A stretch of 40,864 nucleotides of DNA, from the NCBI GenBank assembly GCA_038817485.1, contig JAWAZL010000013.1:1-40864 (forward strand), written 5' to 3'. The notes under the pieces are model-generated. The model was given only the letters and a program-made list of their open reading frames with translations, made no database searches and had not been told where the DNA came from. How positions within the stretch are numbered: the first letter of the stretch is position 1; every line of letters begins with the position of its first letter. The stretch comes from Nitrososphaerota archaeon (lineage in GTDB: Archaea > Thermoproteota > Nitrososphaeria_A > Caldarchaeales > JAVZCJ01). Below, in pieces: positions 16,410 through 25,456 of this stretch. Both the position numbers and the translations under genes were made by a program.

Positions 16410-17183
16410 ATGACTAAGGAAATTAGAATAATTGGATTAACTAATATGCCATTAATTAAAAAAGGAGATGATATTGCTAAAATTATAATAGAAAATATTA
16501 AAAAAGAAGGATTATGCATTGAAGAAGGAGATATTATAGTTATTTCTCAAAAAATTATTTCAAAAGCTGAAGGAAGAATTATTAATTTAAAAAAAATAAA
16601 ACCATCTGAAAAAGCTATTAAAATTGCTGAAATAACTAATAAAGATCCTAGATTAGTTGAAATTATTCTTAAAGAATCTAGAAAAATTATTAAAGCTTGT
16701 CCAGGGCATTTAATAGTAAAAACTAAGCAAGGTATCGTTTGTGCGAATGCTGGAGTAGATAGATCAAATGTAGCTGGAAAAGAAGATATTGTAACACTTC
16801 TTCCAAAAAATCCAGATTATTCTGCTAATAAAATACGTAAAAAAATAGAAAAAATTTATGGTAAAAAAATTGGAGTCGTGATTTCAGATACTTATGGCAG
16901 ACCATTAAGAAATGGGCATATAAACATGGCTATTGGATTATCTGGAATAAAACCATTTAAAGATTATAGAGGTAAAAAAGATATTTTCGGTTATGAACTT
17001 AAAATTAAAAATATTGCTATAGTAGATGAAATAGCATCAGCAGCTGAATTGATAATGGGTCAAGCAAAAGAAAGAATACCAGTTGTTATAATAAAAGGAT
17101 TAGATAAAAAATTACTTCAAAGAAAAGGAAAAGTATCTGCAAATGATTTAAATATGTCTGAAGAGAAATGGTTATTTAAATAA
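16410..17183 (+). CDS. cofE: Coenzyme F420-0:L-glutamate ligase
   Basis: CofE adds gamma-linked glutamates to F420-0 using GTP. The protein (257 residues from this start) shows the family stretches GDIIVISQKIISKAEGR, NAGVDRSNVAG, VISDTYGRPLRNGHINMAIG and DEIASAAELIMGQA. I chose the ATG at 16410, because GAAGTGA six to twelve bases ahead makes a Shine-Dalgarno sequence; a GTG at 16401 lies inside that sequence and would add three residues. It indicates that the organism makes polyglutamylated F420. It is monocistronic here. Confidence 0.92.
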   Translation: MTKEIRIIGLTNMPLIKKGDDIAKIIIENIKKEGLCIEEGDIIVISQKIISKAEGRIINLKKIKPSEKAIKIAEITNKDPRLVEIILKESRKIIKACPGHLIVKTKQGIVCANAGVDRSNVAGKEDIVTLLPKNPDYSANKIRKKIEKIYGKKIGVVISDTYGRPLRNGHINMAIGLSGIKPFKDYRGKKDIFGYELKIKNIAIVDEIASAAELIMGQAKERIPVVIIKGLDKKLLQRKGKVSANDLNMSEEKWLFK

Positions 17184-17696
17184 TTTAAAATTATTAAATA
17201 TTAAATTTGATATCCCTAACTTTTAAAAACTTTTCAATTTTTATTTTTCAAACAACTCTCAAACTTATTTTCTTCCTTTTAATATACTAACTTAAAATCT
17301 TGAGCATCAATCTTCTATAATAAGACAAGAAATAATATACCAGAAAATAGCATCATTTATAAAAAAGGAAAAATCAAAGCTTGGAGGAAGATAAACTCCT
17401 ATCATAGTATGACCTTCCAAAACAATAAAAAGGAAATGGAAAACCAAAAGAGGGGTGGCTCATCTAAGGGGTGAAGAAGATATGCTATGTATCTTGTACC
17501 AAAAAATAATCCTAGCCAAACAAAAAATTTCTTTGAAAAGAATTTTGAAAATTTCTTATAATTCATTCTTTTTCATTATATAAATTGATTCTCCTATTTT
17601 AAATATTTTTATTAGAAAGATCCTTTGCTGACATTAATCATATTCTTTAAAAAAATACGTCTCCACAAATTTTAAGCTTAATTGCAAATATTCTTC
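17184..17696. other. 513-base gap with unrecognised degenerate sequence
   Basis: After cofE there is a T-rich stretch (17230-17250) that could end transcription. Between about 17380 and 17500 the base composition is unusually G-rich for this genome (GGAGG, AGAGGGGTGG, AAGGGG), and short open pieces exist (for example ATG 17409 to a stop near 17474), but I do not recognise any product. Together with the adjacent protease fossil, it is probably decayed coding or mobile DNA. Confidence 0.35.
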
Positions 17697-17858
17697 CTAA
17701 ATGATTATATAGCATATAATAAATAATGAAAGTGATGCTATGAACATTATTAACCATATAGCTTTATTCCATAGAAAAACTTTATATCCATCAAGAATTC
17801 CAAATGGTAATAGATTAATTAAAGCTATCATTGAATTAAATAATGCTGAATATAACAT
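17697..17858 (-). pseudogene. C-terminal fossil of an M50 (site-2 protease family) membrane metalloprotease
   Basis: A 53-residue frame on the complement contains NSMIALINLLPFGILDGY (about 8-25) followed by KVFLWNKAIW (26-35) and a hydrophobic helix. The NLLPF..LDG motif supplies the third zinc ligand (Asp) of site-2 protease family enzymes, and the K-V-F-x-W-N-K-x-x-W trailer is typical of archaeal members. The HExxH-bearing N-terminal part is missing: in frame, a TAA lies nine codons before the ATG, immediately by the MobA gene. So this is the tail of a lost gene. Confidence 0.7.
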
Positions 17859-17896
17859 AATTTTATTTAAAATATTTTTTTAAAAGAGATAATTAA

Positions 17897-18523
17897 TTAA
17901 AAATTAGTTTGGTAAGGATAATTTATATTATAAAACATATTTTTTGAGCATCCAATTTCAAAAAACTTTTCAACAGGTATGTATTCAACTTTATTTAAAT
18001 TTTCAATTATTTTTCTTAAATGTAATTCTTTATTGCTTTTCTTATTTTCAATTATTTTTCTAAAAATTTTTAATGTTTCAGTTCTATTATAAATTGAGAA
18101 TAACGGTTCTATATATTTATTAGGCCAAATTGGTACAACAGCATCTAGTTTCTTTTTAATTATTTCTTTATACATTAACTTTATTCCTTTACCACATATG
18201 AATGGCATATCACATGCTACAATGAAGACATACTTCATTTTAGAATAAACTAAACTTGTATAAAAACCAGATAATACTCCTTTAATATTAATTTTTTTAT
18301 CTATTACTAATGATACATTATTATTTTTCTCAATTATATTAGAAATTATCTTATATTGATTTTTATTACTAACACATATGATTATTTCTGATACTAATGG
18401 TTGAACAACTTTTAATACATGATATATTAATGGCTTACCTTTAAAAATAGCAATAGCTTTATATGAGCCAAATCTTTTAGATTTTCCACCTGCTAAAATT
18501 GAACATGATAAAAATTTAAGCAT
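17897..18523 (-). CDS. mobA: MobA-like nucleotidyltransferase
   Basis: A 208-residue NTP-transferase with the family signature LAGGKSKRFGSYK (10-22) for nucleotide binding and a VACDMPF motif (metal-binding Asp) around residue 105. By family it is molybdenum cofactor guanylyltransferase (Mo-molybdopterin + GTP to MGD) or a close relative such as a CTP/GTP-dependent nucleotidyltransferase. No other molybdenum cofactor genes are in the window, so the specific substrate is uncertain. It follows egsA by seven bases, so the two are probably co-transcribed. Confidence 0.75.
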   Translation of the reverse strand: MLKFLSCSILAGGKSKRFGSYKAIAIFKGKPLIYHVLKVVQPLVSEIIICVSNKNQYKIISNIIEKNNNVSLVIDKKINIKGVLSGFYTSLVYSKMKYVFIVACDMPFICGKGIKLMYKEIIKKKLDAVVPIWPNKYIEPLFSIYNRTETLKIFRKIIENKKSNKELHLRKIIENLNKVEYIPVEKFFEIGCSKNMFYNINYPYQTNF

Positions 18524-18530
18524 ATTTAAC

Positions 18531-19634
18531 TCACATTATTGTTTGATATAGAAGATTTTTAGCAGAAATATAATCAAGTCTTTTCTTATGTAAAATAGTA
18601 TATCTTTCAGGTCTTAAATCTGGAGCATAAATTAATGCTTTTATTGCAACTTCTTCTTCGATACCTATTTGTTCAATGCTTATCGGAGCATTTATTAAAT
18701 TTAATAATTTTTTTATATTTTGCCAATTATACTTTTTTTCTTTCCACCAATTCAAATTATTTTCTTCATGATATTTTGATATTGCTATTGCTCCTAAACC
18801 GCATTGCTCACCATGCATTGCTGGTTTAGAACTATTTAAATCAAGATAATGTGAAAATAAATGCTCTGAGCCTGAACATGGTCTAGAAGAATTTGCAATG
18901 AGCATTGAAACTCCAGCATTTATTAAAGCCTCAATAAATAATCTAATATTTTTCCCATTATTTTCAATAAAATCTATGGTATCTTCTATTGCAGAGTAAG
19001 CTAATTCAGCAGCTTTATTACAATAATATTCATTTTTTTCATCTCTACCAAGTTCCCAATCTTTTAAAGAAACTATTTTAGATAAAATGTCTCCAACTCC
19101 TGAAGCTATCATTCTTTTGGGAGCATTTGAAATAATTTCTTCATCAACTATTACAGCTATTGGAGTATGTGTAATTAATGATTTTTTCTCATTTTTCTCA
19201 ATAAGTGAAACAATTGGAGAAGCTATTCCATCATGTGAAGGAGCAGTAGGAAATGATATGAATTCTAAATTGTTAATATAAGTAGCCATTTTTGCTATAT
19301 CTATAGGTGTACCTCCTCCAATAGCTATTGAAAAATCATAATTTTTTAATAAAGTTGCAACATAATTTATATTTTCCATGGAAGATTTTTTAACTAATAC
19401 ATAATCGACTATATAATTATTTTCTTTTAGCATTTTCTCAATTTTATCTCCAGCAATTTTTTTTGTATTTTCATCTTCAACTAATAAACATTTTTTTCCA
19501 TTAAATAATTCTTTTACTATTTCAGGCAAATCTTCTATAGCATTTTTCTTAATTAAAATTTTAGCAATAGATATTTTATGTTCTTTTCCACAATTACAAT
19601 TCCATTTATCTAATGGCTTGAATTTTAATGGCAT
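18531..19634 (-). CDS. egsA: sn-glycerol-1-phosphate dehydrogenase
   Basis: A 367-residue enzyme that makes sn-glycerol-1-phosphate from dihydroxyacetone phosphate, the first committed step of archaeal membrane lipids. GGGTPIDIAK (106-115) binds NAD(P), PTAPSHDGIASP (129-140) follows, and the zinc-binding region includes SGSEHLFSH and, near it, MHGEQCGLGA. Length is a little above the usual ~350. This is the clearest single marker that the window is archaeal. It leads a two-gene unit with the MobA-like gene. Confidence 0.94.
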   Translation of the reverse strand: MPLKFKPLDKWNCNCGKEHKISIAKILIKKNAIEDLPEIVKELFNGKKCLLVEDENTKKIAGDKIEKMLKENNYIVDYVLVKKSSMENINYVATLLKNYDFSIAIGGGTPIDIAKMATYINNLEFISFPTAPSHDGIASPIVSLIEKNEKKSLITHTPIAVIVDEEIISNAPKRMIASGVGDILSKIVSLKDWELGRDEKNEYYCNKAAELAYSAIEDTIDFIENNGKNIRLFIEALINAGVSMLIANSSRPCSGSEHLFSHYLDLNSSKPAMHGEQCGLGAIAISKYHEENNLNWWKEKKYNWQNIKKLLNLINAPISIEQIGIEEEVAIKALIYAPDLRPERYTILHKKRLDYISAKNLLYQTIM

Positions 19635-19707
19635 TATTCAACACTTAAATTAATAAATAAATTGAAAAAGCAAAATTTATTTTTTTATAAAAGTATTTTG
19701 AAAAATT

Positions 19708-20454
19708 TTATTTACGCGGATAACCAACAGGCATAATGTATAATGGTTTTTCTTCTTTTGGTAAATTTAAAACTTTTTGTACTTCTTCATCATAAAATGC
19801 TCCTATAACAACTGTTCCAAGTTTTAGAGCAGTAGCTTGTAAGTAAATATTTTGTCCAACATGTCCAGCTTCCATATGAACATATCTTATTCCTCTTTCA
19901 CCATATCTTGCAGTAGTTCTTTCATATATTGCTACTATAACAATATTTATTGGTGCTTCTCCTATCCATGTCTGCCCTAAACCAGCACCCATTAATTCTT
20001 TTCTAAAATCTCCTTTTAATAAAAGAACAATATTATGCTCACGTGGATTATATTTATATATTCCAGCTTCTAATTCTTTTACTCCATTTTCGCCAACAAC
20101 TAAATATATTTCGAGTGGATAAGTTGCACCTGCTGAAGGAGCGGTTCTAAAGCCTAATCTTGGCTCAGTAATTCCTTGAGCTGCCCATAAAAGTTGAGAA
20201 ACTTGTTCTAAATTTAAAGGTTCAGGAGTATATTCTCTAATAGATCTTCTTTTAGCTAAAGCTTCTTCAACAGACATTTCTCCTTTAATTTTTGGCTCTG
20301 GAAGATTAATCACGTTTTCTTTATAAATTTGTTCAGGTTTTTCAATTGGAACTTGATAGCTTGGAAATAAAAAGATGGAAATTAAACTATATAGAAGAAT
20401 GCCCACAAAAATTAATATAATTAATAAGATACCAATTTTCTCTCTTTTACTCAT
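19708..20454 (-). CDS. Membrane-tethered SagB-type nitroreductase
   Basis: A 248-residue FMN nitroreductase-fold protein. Residues ~7-30 form a hydrophobic segment after a short basic start (MSKREK), either an uncleaved anchor or a signal peptide; no lipobox was seen. The catalytic domain starts with RRSIREYTPEPL (69-80), then APSAGATYPLEIYLV, and ends with MPVGYP. The SagB/ThcOx class oxidises azolines or other reduced substrates, though many members are of unknown function. The domain appears to lie outside the membrane, which is unusual for an FMN enzyme. It stands alone between egsA and a divergent DUF2148 gene. Confidence 0.82.
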   Translation of the reverse strand: MSKREKIGILLIILIFVGILLYSLISIFLFPSYQVPIEKPEQIYKENVINLPEPKIKGEMSVEEALAKRRSIREYTPEPLNLEQVSQLLWAAQGITEPRLGFRTAPSAGATYPLEIYLVVGENGVKELEAGIYKYNPREHNIVLLLKGDFRKELMGAGLGQTWIGEAPINIVIVAIYERTTARYGERGIRYVHMEAGHVGQNIYLQATALKLGTVVIGAFYDEEVQKVLNLPKEEKPLYIMPVGYPRK

Positions 20455-20602
20455 GTATAATGATATTAATCATCTACTAATAAATTTTTTTAAAATTATA
20501 ATGTTTTATCTTTTTAAAAAATAGAATTGTTTGATAATGTTAAAGTATATAGCTTAGTTCAAAAACATTTTTTATATAAAATAAAAAGTAAAGGGATTTA
20601 AA

Positions 20603-21142
20603 ATGTCAAATGAAGAAAATGAAGCTATAAATATTGCTGCAAAATTAATGGCTGCTAGTGCTCGTACAGCTCCAAAAGCAAGAGGAATGGATAAAATTCA
20701 GATAGTAATAGTTAATGGAAAAGAAAAAGATGAAATTGCAGAAATTATGGAAAAAATTGGAAAGGAGAAAAATAGAGCAACTTTTATTAGAGATGCAAAA
20801 AATGTTAGAAATTCTCAAGCAATTGTTATTATAGGGGTTAAAGGAAATTCTTCTAAAGGAATAAATTGTAATGCATGTGGATATAATTGTGAAGAATTTG
20901 ATAAAATTTCTAAGAAGAAAGGAGAATGTTATAATGGACCTAATTGCGCCATGTATGCAATAGATTTAGGAATAGCTTTAGGTTCAGCTGTAAAAACTGC
21001 TAGTATTTTAAATATCGATAATAGAATAATGTTTAGTATAGGAGTTGCAGCTATAAAACTTGGTTTAATAGATTCTGATATAGCATTTGGTATTCCTCTT
21101 TCAACAAGTGGAAAAAATATTTATTTTGATAGAGTTTCATAA
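20603..21142 (+). CDS. DUF2148 (ferredoxin-domain) protein
   Basis: A 179-residue cysteine-rich protein: C89, C92, C96 (CNACGYNC), C109 and C115 could hold an iron-sulfur cluster, and the N-terminal AARTAPKARGMD stretch and the GIALGSAVKTA helix are hallmarks of DUF2148. The function is unknown; it is common in anaerobes. Its last six bases overlap the stop of the convergent glycosidase gene. A TATA-like run precedes the ATG and there is a purine-rich AAAGGGATTT ahead of the start. Confidence 0.82.
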   Translation: MSNEENEAINIAAKLMAASARTAPKARGMDKIQIVIVNGKEKDEIAEIMEKIGKEKNRATFIRDAKNVRNSQAIVIIGVKGNSSKGINCNACGYNCEEFDKISKKKGECYNGPNCAMYAIDLGIALGSAVKTASILNIDNRIMFSIGVAAIKLGLIDSDIAFGIPLSTSGKNIYFDRVS

Positions 21143-22675
21143 ATTAATTTTTTCTGGTATTTCTCCAGTTTCGATTATTTTTTTGAATAATTCTGTACTT
21201 CTTTTTCTTGGAATCCTATCTTTTTCTTTACTTTTAAAATCTACAGAATACAAACCGAATCTCATACTAAATCCTTTTGCCCATTCATAATTATCTATTA
21301 AAGCCCAATGGAAATATCCTTTAACATTTAATTTTTCTTCATTCAGTATTTTATCGATCTCTTTTAAATGTTCAAGTATAAATTTCGGTCTTAATTTATC
21401 TTCAGAATCAGCTATGCCGTTTTCAGTAACTACCATTGGTTTTTCATATTTAGATATTAATTTTAAAGCTTCGCTTAATCCTTCTGGATATATTTCCCAA
21501 CCAAAATCTGAAGTAGGTCTATTATCATTAGAAAAACTATTTGGTTTACAATTAATTCCATATCCATTCACAAATTCTGGTATTAATGGAAGCCCTACAA
21601 ACAATTTTGCTAAGATGGATTTTCTTCCTTTTGTAACAATTCTTGTATAATAATTTACTCCAATCCAATCTAATCTATTTTTCAAATAATCTTTTATCTC
21701 TTCTTTTTCTTTAATTCCATTAAAGTTTTCATCAAGCCATCCATTTGATATTGCTTCTATAAAAAATAAATTATGTATATGATTAATAAAATTTGCAGCT
21801 TCATTATCTATTTTCTTATCATAATCATATGGTTTTACAGGTATTATATTTTGTATTATTCCTACTTCAGCTGGTAAAGAATCTTCTTCTGCTTTTATTT
21901 TATCCCATTCTTTTATAGCATCATAAGCTCTTGCATGTGCTATAATCATATTCATTGAAGCTTTTTTAAAAGCATTGAAATTCATTAAACTAGGTGGAAA
22001 ACCTGCTTCAATAGCTAAATAACCACTTTCTGTAACAACCATAGGTTCATTGAAAGTAATCCAATAATCTATTAAATCTCCAAGCTTATATGCTAAAAAA
22101 GCTGCAAATTTCCAAAATTCTATTATTGTAATCTCATCAAACCATCCTTTTGGTCCTTTCTTTAATTTTGAATTCCTAACAATAATAGGATCATGAATCC
22201 ATGTAGGTAATGTAAAATGATTTAAACATAAATATACTTTAAATCCTCTATTTCTTAAATCTGTAATTATTGATCTATAATGATTTAAAGCTTTCATATT
22301 AGCTATTTTTTCAAGTTTTTCCATTAAACTTTCTTCTGCACTTATTTTAGAAATTTTTCCATCATTTGCTCTTTCAATATCAACTTTTAAATCTTTAGTA
22401 CTTTTTGGAAATATTCTACTCCATTCTATACCAATTCTATAAGCATTTAAACCTAATTCAGAAGCAATTTCATGATCTTTTTTATAAAGAAACCAATAAT
22501 TTGGTCCATTTTCAGGAAAATCTCCACTTACTATTTTTTTATCTATATTTTGTTTATCATGAACCCAAACATACCAATCTGTATTCGGGTCTAAACTTTC
22601 ATTTAAAGGATCTCCCATTTCAAATTGAAAGCCAGAAGAAGAAACACCCCATAAAAATTTATCTGGAAAAACCAT
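21137..22675 (-). CDS. Glycoside hydrolase family 1 beta-glycosidase
   Basis: A 512-residue family 1 enzyme, like archaeal LacS/beta-galactosidases. The catalytic acid/base is E210 in ITFNEP and the nucleophile E418 in VVTENG. NHFTLPTW (152-159), WSRIFP (85-90) and GINYYTR-like VNYYTR (340-345) are also seen. There is no signal peptide, so it acts inside the cell, probably releasing sugars from imported or internal beta-glycosides. It overlaps the DUF2148 gene tail by six bases. Full length with no defects. Confidence 0.92.
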   Translation of the reverse strand: MVFPDKFLWGVSSSGFQFEMGDPLNESLDPNTDWYVWVHDKQNIDKKIVSGDFPENGPNYWFLYKKDHEIASELGLNAYRIGIEWSRIFPKSTKDLKVDIERANDGKISKISAEESLMEKLEKIANMKALNHYRSIITDLRNRGFKVYLCLNHFTLPTWIHDPIIVRNSKLKKGPKGWFDEITIIEFWKFAAFLAYKLGDLIDYWITFNEPMVVTESGYLAIEAGFPPSLMNFNAFKKASMNMIIAHARAYDAIKEWDKIKAEEDSLPAEVGIIQNIIPVKPYDYDKKIDNEAANFINHIHNLFFIEAISNGWLDENFNGIKEKEEIKDYLKNRLDWIGVNYYTRIVTKGRKSILAKLFVGLPLIPEFVNGYGINCKPNSFSNDNRPTSDFGWEIYPEGLSEALKLISKYEKPMVVTENGIADSEDKLRPKFILEHLKEIDKILNEEKLNVKGYFHWALIDNYEWAKGFSMRFGLYSVDFKSKEKDRIPRKRSTELFKKIIETGEIPEKINL

Positions 22676-22770
22676 TTTAACTCAAATAATTAATATTAGG
22701 ATATTTTATAAATTTTTATCATTATAATAAAAAGGTTAATAAAGAGAATGTTATTATTCTTTTGAATAAT

Positions 22771-24894
22771 ATGAGGAAAATAATATTTTTATTTTTTATA
22801 GTATTGCTATTAGCTCCTTCTTTTATAATTAATACTAAATCTGAGGAAAAAATTAATAATGCGATTCAAAGAAGAGTACCAATAACTATTAAAACTATCT
22901 TAATAGGTCCTTATTTTAATAAAGAAATAATTGATATTCAATTTTTAGAAAATTTGCTTCCAAAAAATAAAACGAATGTAATTCTTATGGATGAAACTAC
23001 AACTGGAGTTGTATATGATTTAAATTATGAATTTGTTTTTGCATCTCAAGAATTTAGAATTAAATTAGCTAAATATTTAACAAGCATAGGAGAAGAGAAA
23101 GAAGAAGAAAATCCATGGTTTTATAATTATGTATTAGGTGTGGATTGGTTTAAAAAAGAACCTACTAAAATTAAAGCAACTTTCTATAATGCTACTTTAG
23201 TTGAAAAATGGCTATATGAAAATAAAGAAGAATATGGAGGGTTTCCTGAAAATGGCTATACTATAATGCTTCTCGATATGCGTGATTTACCATCTATTAC
23301 ATATAAACAATTCTCATCTTTTTTAATAAGTAGGAGTTTAGGTTTTCCATTACCAGAAGTAACTGCACATTATTATAGTGTATTCTATGAAGATAAAGAT
23401 CTTGGTTATCGTTTAAGATATAGAGGTTTTGCAACTGGTTGGGGAGGAAATTATAGATTTTGGTTTATTGATTTAAGTGCAGGACCAACTTTCATTTCTG
23501 AATGGTTTGATTTACCTATACAAGTTATTATGGAAGACCAAGGAATAAATCCATATACTTTGAGTGGGAGCAAATGGATAACAGAATTATTAGCAGATTA
23601 TATAATCGAATTTATATACAATCTTGCTTTACCAAATTATGTTTATAATCCTCAATTAAGTAAAAACTATAGAATTGAATTAATTGTTTTTGATTATAGA
23701 AAATTAGAAGAGAAAGAAATTGTCTTGATTGAGAATGCTATAAATATTGATTATATAAAAAATGCTATTAAAAATCTTATACCATATTCAAACATTAGTA
23801 TAAAAATAGAATTTAAAGATTTATTGAATTATCCTGAATTAGAAAAAACATTAAGAGAAAACACTGTTTTTATAAATTCTTGGCTTCATAGATATTTATT
23901 CATTTCAGATACAAATACTTCTTATGTTGATGCTGAATCTATATATTATTATCTTAAAAACAATTTAAATAGATTTATACATGATTTTATTAGAGATGAA
24001 GAAACATATACCATACCAGTATTTATATTTGCTTTTAGTAATAATACGCATTTCTATTTTAAATATAAATGGTATATCCAAAATATTCATCCAGAATTCA
24101 AGTCTATACTTGGAGTAGCTTTAAAAGAATTTGTTTTAATTGGAGTAAGTCAGCAAGATCTTACTTATGGAGAGTATGTTTCGCCAAAACAAGAAGGAAA
24201 AGGAATAGGTTTAACTCAAACAATCATACATGAGATTGGGCATATGTTAGGCTTAGCGCATCCATTTCAATATAGCGATATTGGGAATTTTGTAAATTCA
24301 ACTATGAGTTATTTTTCATATGAATATGGATTTAGCTTATTTGATAAAGATGCTATAAATAGAGCACATGTTGATAATTTAATTATAAAAACAAAAGAGA
24401 AAATTATTAAAATAGAAAATATTATGAAAAATAAAGTTGAATCTAAGGAAATTGAAGAAGAAATAAACTATATTAAAAATTTAATTAATGAAGTAGAGAA
24501 TGAATATAAAAGAATGAATTATATTAAGGCTTTTAATATAATAAAAAATATCCCTGGAGAAATAGATTTATTAATAGAAAAAGCAGAAAAATTACCTGAT
24601 ATAACTGCTCCTTTAATTTCAGAATTAAAAGAAAAGGAAATAATAATTGAATCTTTAAAACGAAATATTACAAGATTAGAATCTGAAATTCAAAGAGAAA
24701 AAAGTAAGATTGAAGAATTAAATTCAATAATCTCATCCCAAAAAGAGGAAATTTCTATATTAAAGAATGAATTAGAGTCTACTAAAATAGAAGCTGAAAA
24801 ATTAAAAAACATTAACTATCTTCTAATTAGTATAATTGGCAGTTTATTAATAATTATTATCGTAGTAATTATTTTAAGAAAAAGGAAAGAATAA
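22771..24894 (+). CDS. Membrane-anchored metzincin-type metalloprotease
   Basis: From the ATG at 22771 it is 707 residues; a TTG at 22762 would add three, and residues below use that longer count. There is a signal peptide (about 4-22), a large extracellular part, the zinc site HExxHxxGxxH in full (H490, E491, H494, G497, H500) and a Met-turn candidate at M515 (STMSY). A long Glu/Lys-rich coiled coil (about 540-680) and a C-terminal membrane helix (about 685-705) with a basic tail (RKRKE) follow. So a protease head is held off the cell surface on a stalk. The ~450 residues before the zinc site match no family I know. It may share an operon with the next gene (40 bases). Confidence 0.85.
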   Translation: MRKIIFLFFIVLLLAPSFIINTKSEEKINNAIQRRVPITIKTILIGPYFNKEIIDIQFLENLLPKNKTNVILMDETTTGVVYDLNYEFVFASQEFRIKLAKYLTSIGEEKEEENPWFYNYVLGVDWFKKEPTKIKATFYNATLVEKWLYENKEEYGGFPENGYTIMLLDMRDLPSITYKQFSSFLISRSLGFPLPEVTAHYYSVFYEDKDLGYRLRYRGFATGWGGNYRFWFIDLSAGPTFISEWFDLPIQVIMEDQGINPYTLSGSKWITELLADYIIEFIYNLALPNYVYNPQLSKNYRIELIVFDYRKLEEKEIVLIENAINIDYIKNAIKNLIPYSNISIKIEFKDLLNYPELEKTLRENTVFINSWLHRYLFISDTNTSYVDAESIYYYLKNNLNRFIHDFIRDEETYTIPVFIFAFSNNTHFYFKYKWYIQNIHPEFKSILGVALKEFVLIGVSQQDLTYGEYVSPKQEGKGIGLTQTIIHEIGHMLGLAHPFQYSDIGNFVNSTMSYFSYEYGFSLFDKDAINRAHVDNLIIKTKEKIIKIENIMKNKVESKEIEEEINYIKNLINEVENEYKRMNYIKAFNIIKNIPGEIDLLIEKAEKLPDITAPLISELKEKEIIIESLKRNITRLESEIQREKSKIEELNSIISSQKEEISILKNELESTKIEAEKLKNINYLLISIIGSLLIIIIVVIILRKRKE

Positions 24895-24934
24895 ATTTTA
24901 TATATTTTCATGTAGTATATTTTAATGAAAAGAA

Positions 24935-25432
24935 ATGGTTACACTAGAGGAGTATATAAAAAAGGTTGTTGATAAACCATATGAAAATATGTCTCCTAAA
25001 GAACTCATTAAACAACCAGTTAATGCTATAAGTGGGATTTCTGAAGAAGATGCTAAACTACTTCGTAAAGCTTTTAAAATAAAAACAATAGAAGATTTAG
25101 CTTGCAATCCTTTTGTTTACGTTGCTCAATCCTTAGTAAATCTATCAAAAATGGCTACAAAATCTCTTGATAAAAAATATAAACCTGAAAAATTTAAGAA
25201 ATTAGGAAATTTGCCTATAGAAGCTATTAAAGGAATTTCAAAAGAAGATGCTAAATTATTATATAAAGCTTTTAAAATAAAAACAATAAAACAATTTGCT
25301 CTAAACAAGTATGTTGAAATTGCTCAAAAATTATATACACTTGCTTGCGTTCAAGATTTTCTTGAAAAATGTGCAGCTCCTGAAAAACCTCCGGAAAAAC
25401 CTTCAGAGGAAGCAACTAAAACTGAAGGATAA
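24935..25432 (+). CDS. Duplicated helix-hairpin-helix-like protein
   Basis: A 165-residue protein with two near-copies of a ~45-residue helical unit (about 27-72 and 93-138). Each carries GIS(E/K)EDAKLL(R/Y)KAFKIKTI, which resembles a helix-hairpin-helix 'G-I-x-x-x-x-A-x-x-L' pattern. The tail is Pro/Glu/Lys-rich and disordered. HhH units often bind DNA or other helices without sequence choice, but no function is known for this protein. It lies 40 bases after the surface protease on the same strand and is convergent with the hydrogenase operon. Confidence 0.6.
   Translation: MVTLEEYIKKVVDKPYENMSPKELIKQPVNAISGISEEDAKLLRKAFKIKTIEDLACNPFVYVAQSLVNLSKMATKSLDKKYKPEKFKKLGNLPIEAIKGISKEDAKLLYKAFKIKTIKQFALNKYVEIAQKLYTLACVQDFLEKCAAPEKPPEKPSEEATKTEG
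25013..25348 (+). repeat. Internal tandem duplication, 198-base period
   Basis: The two helical units of the HhH-like gene are still alike in DNA: AAAGCTTTTAAAATAAAAAC occurs in both copies, 198 bases apart. This suggests a fairly recent in-frame duplication or gene conversion. Confidence 0.75.
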
Positions 25433-25456
25433 TAAATATTACCCCCTTTATTTTTT

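Noticed and set aside
17409-17474. Short plus-strand frame in the cofE-protease fossil gap
   Set aside because: About 21 codons, no recognisable product or start signal; described only as part of the gap.
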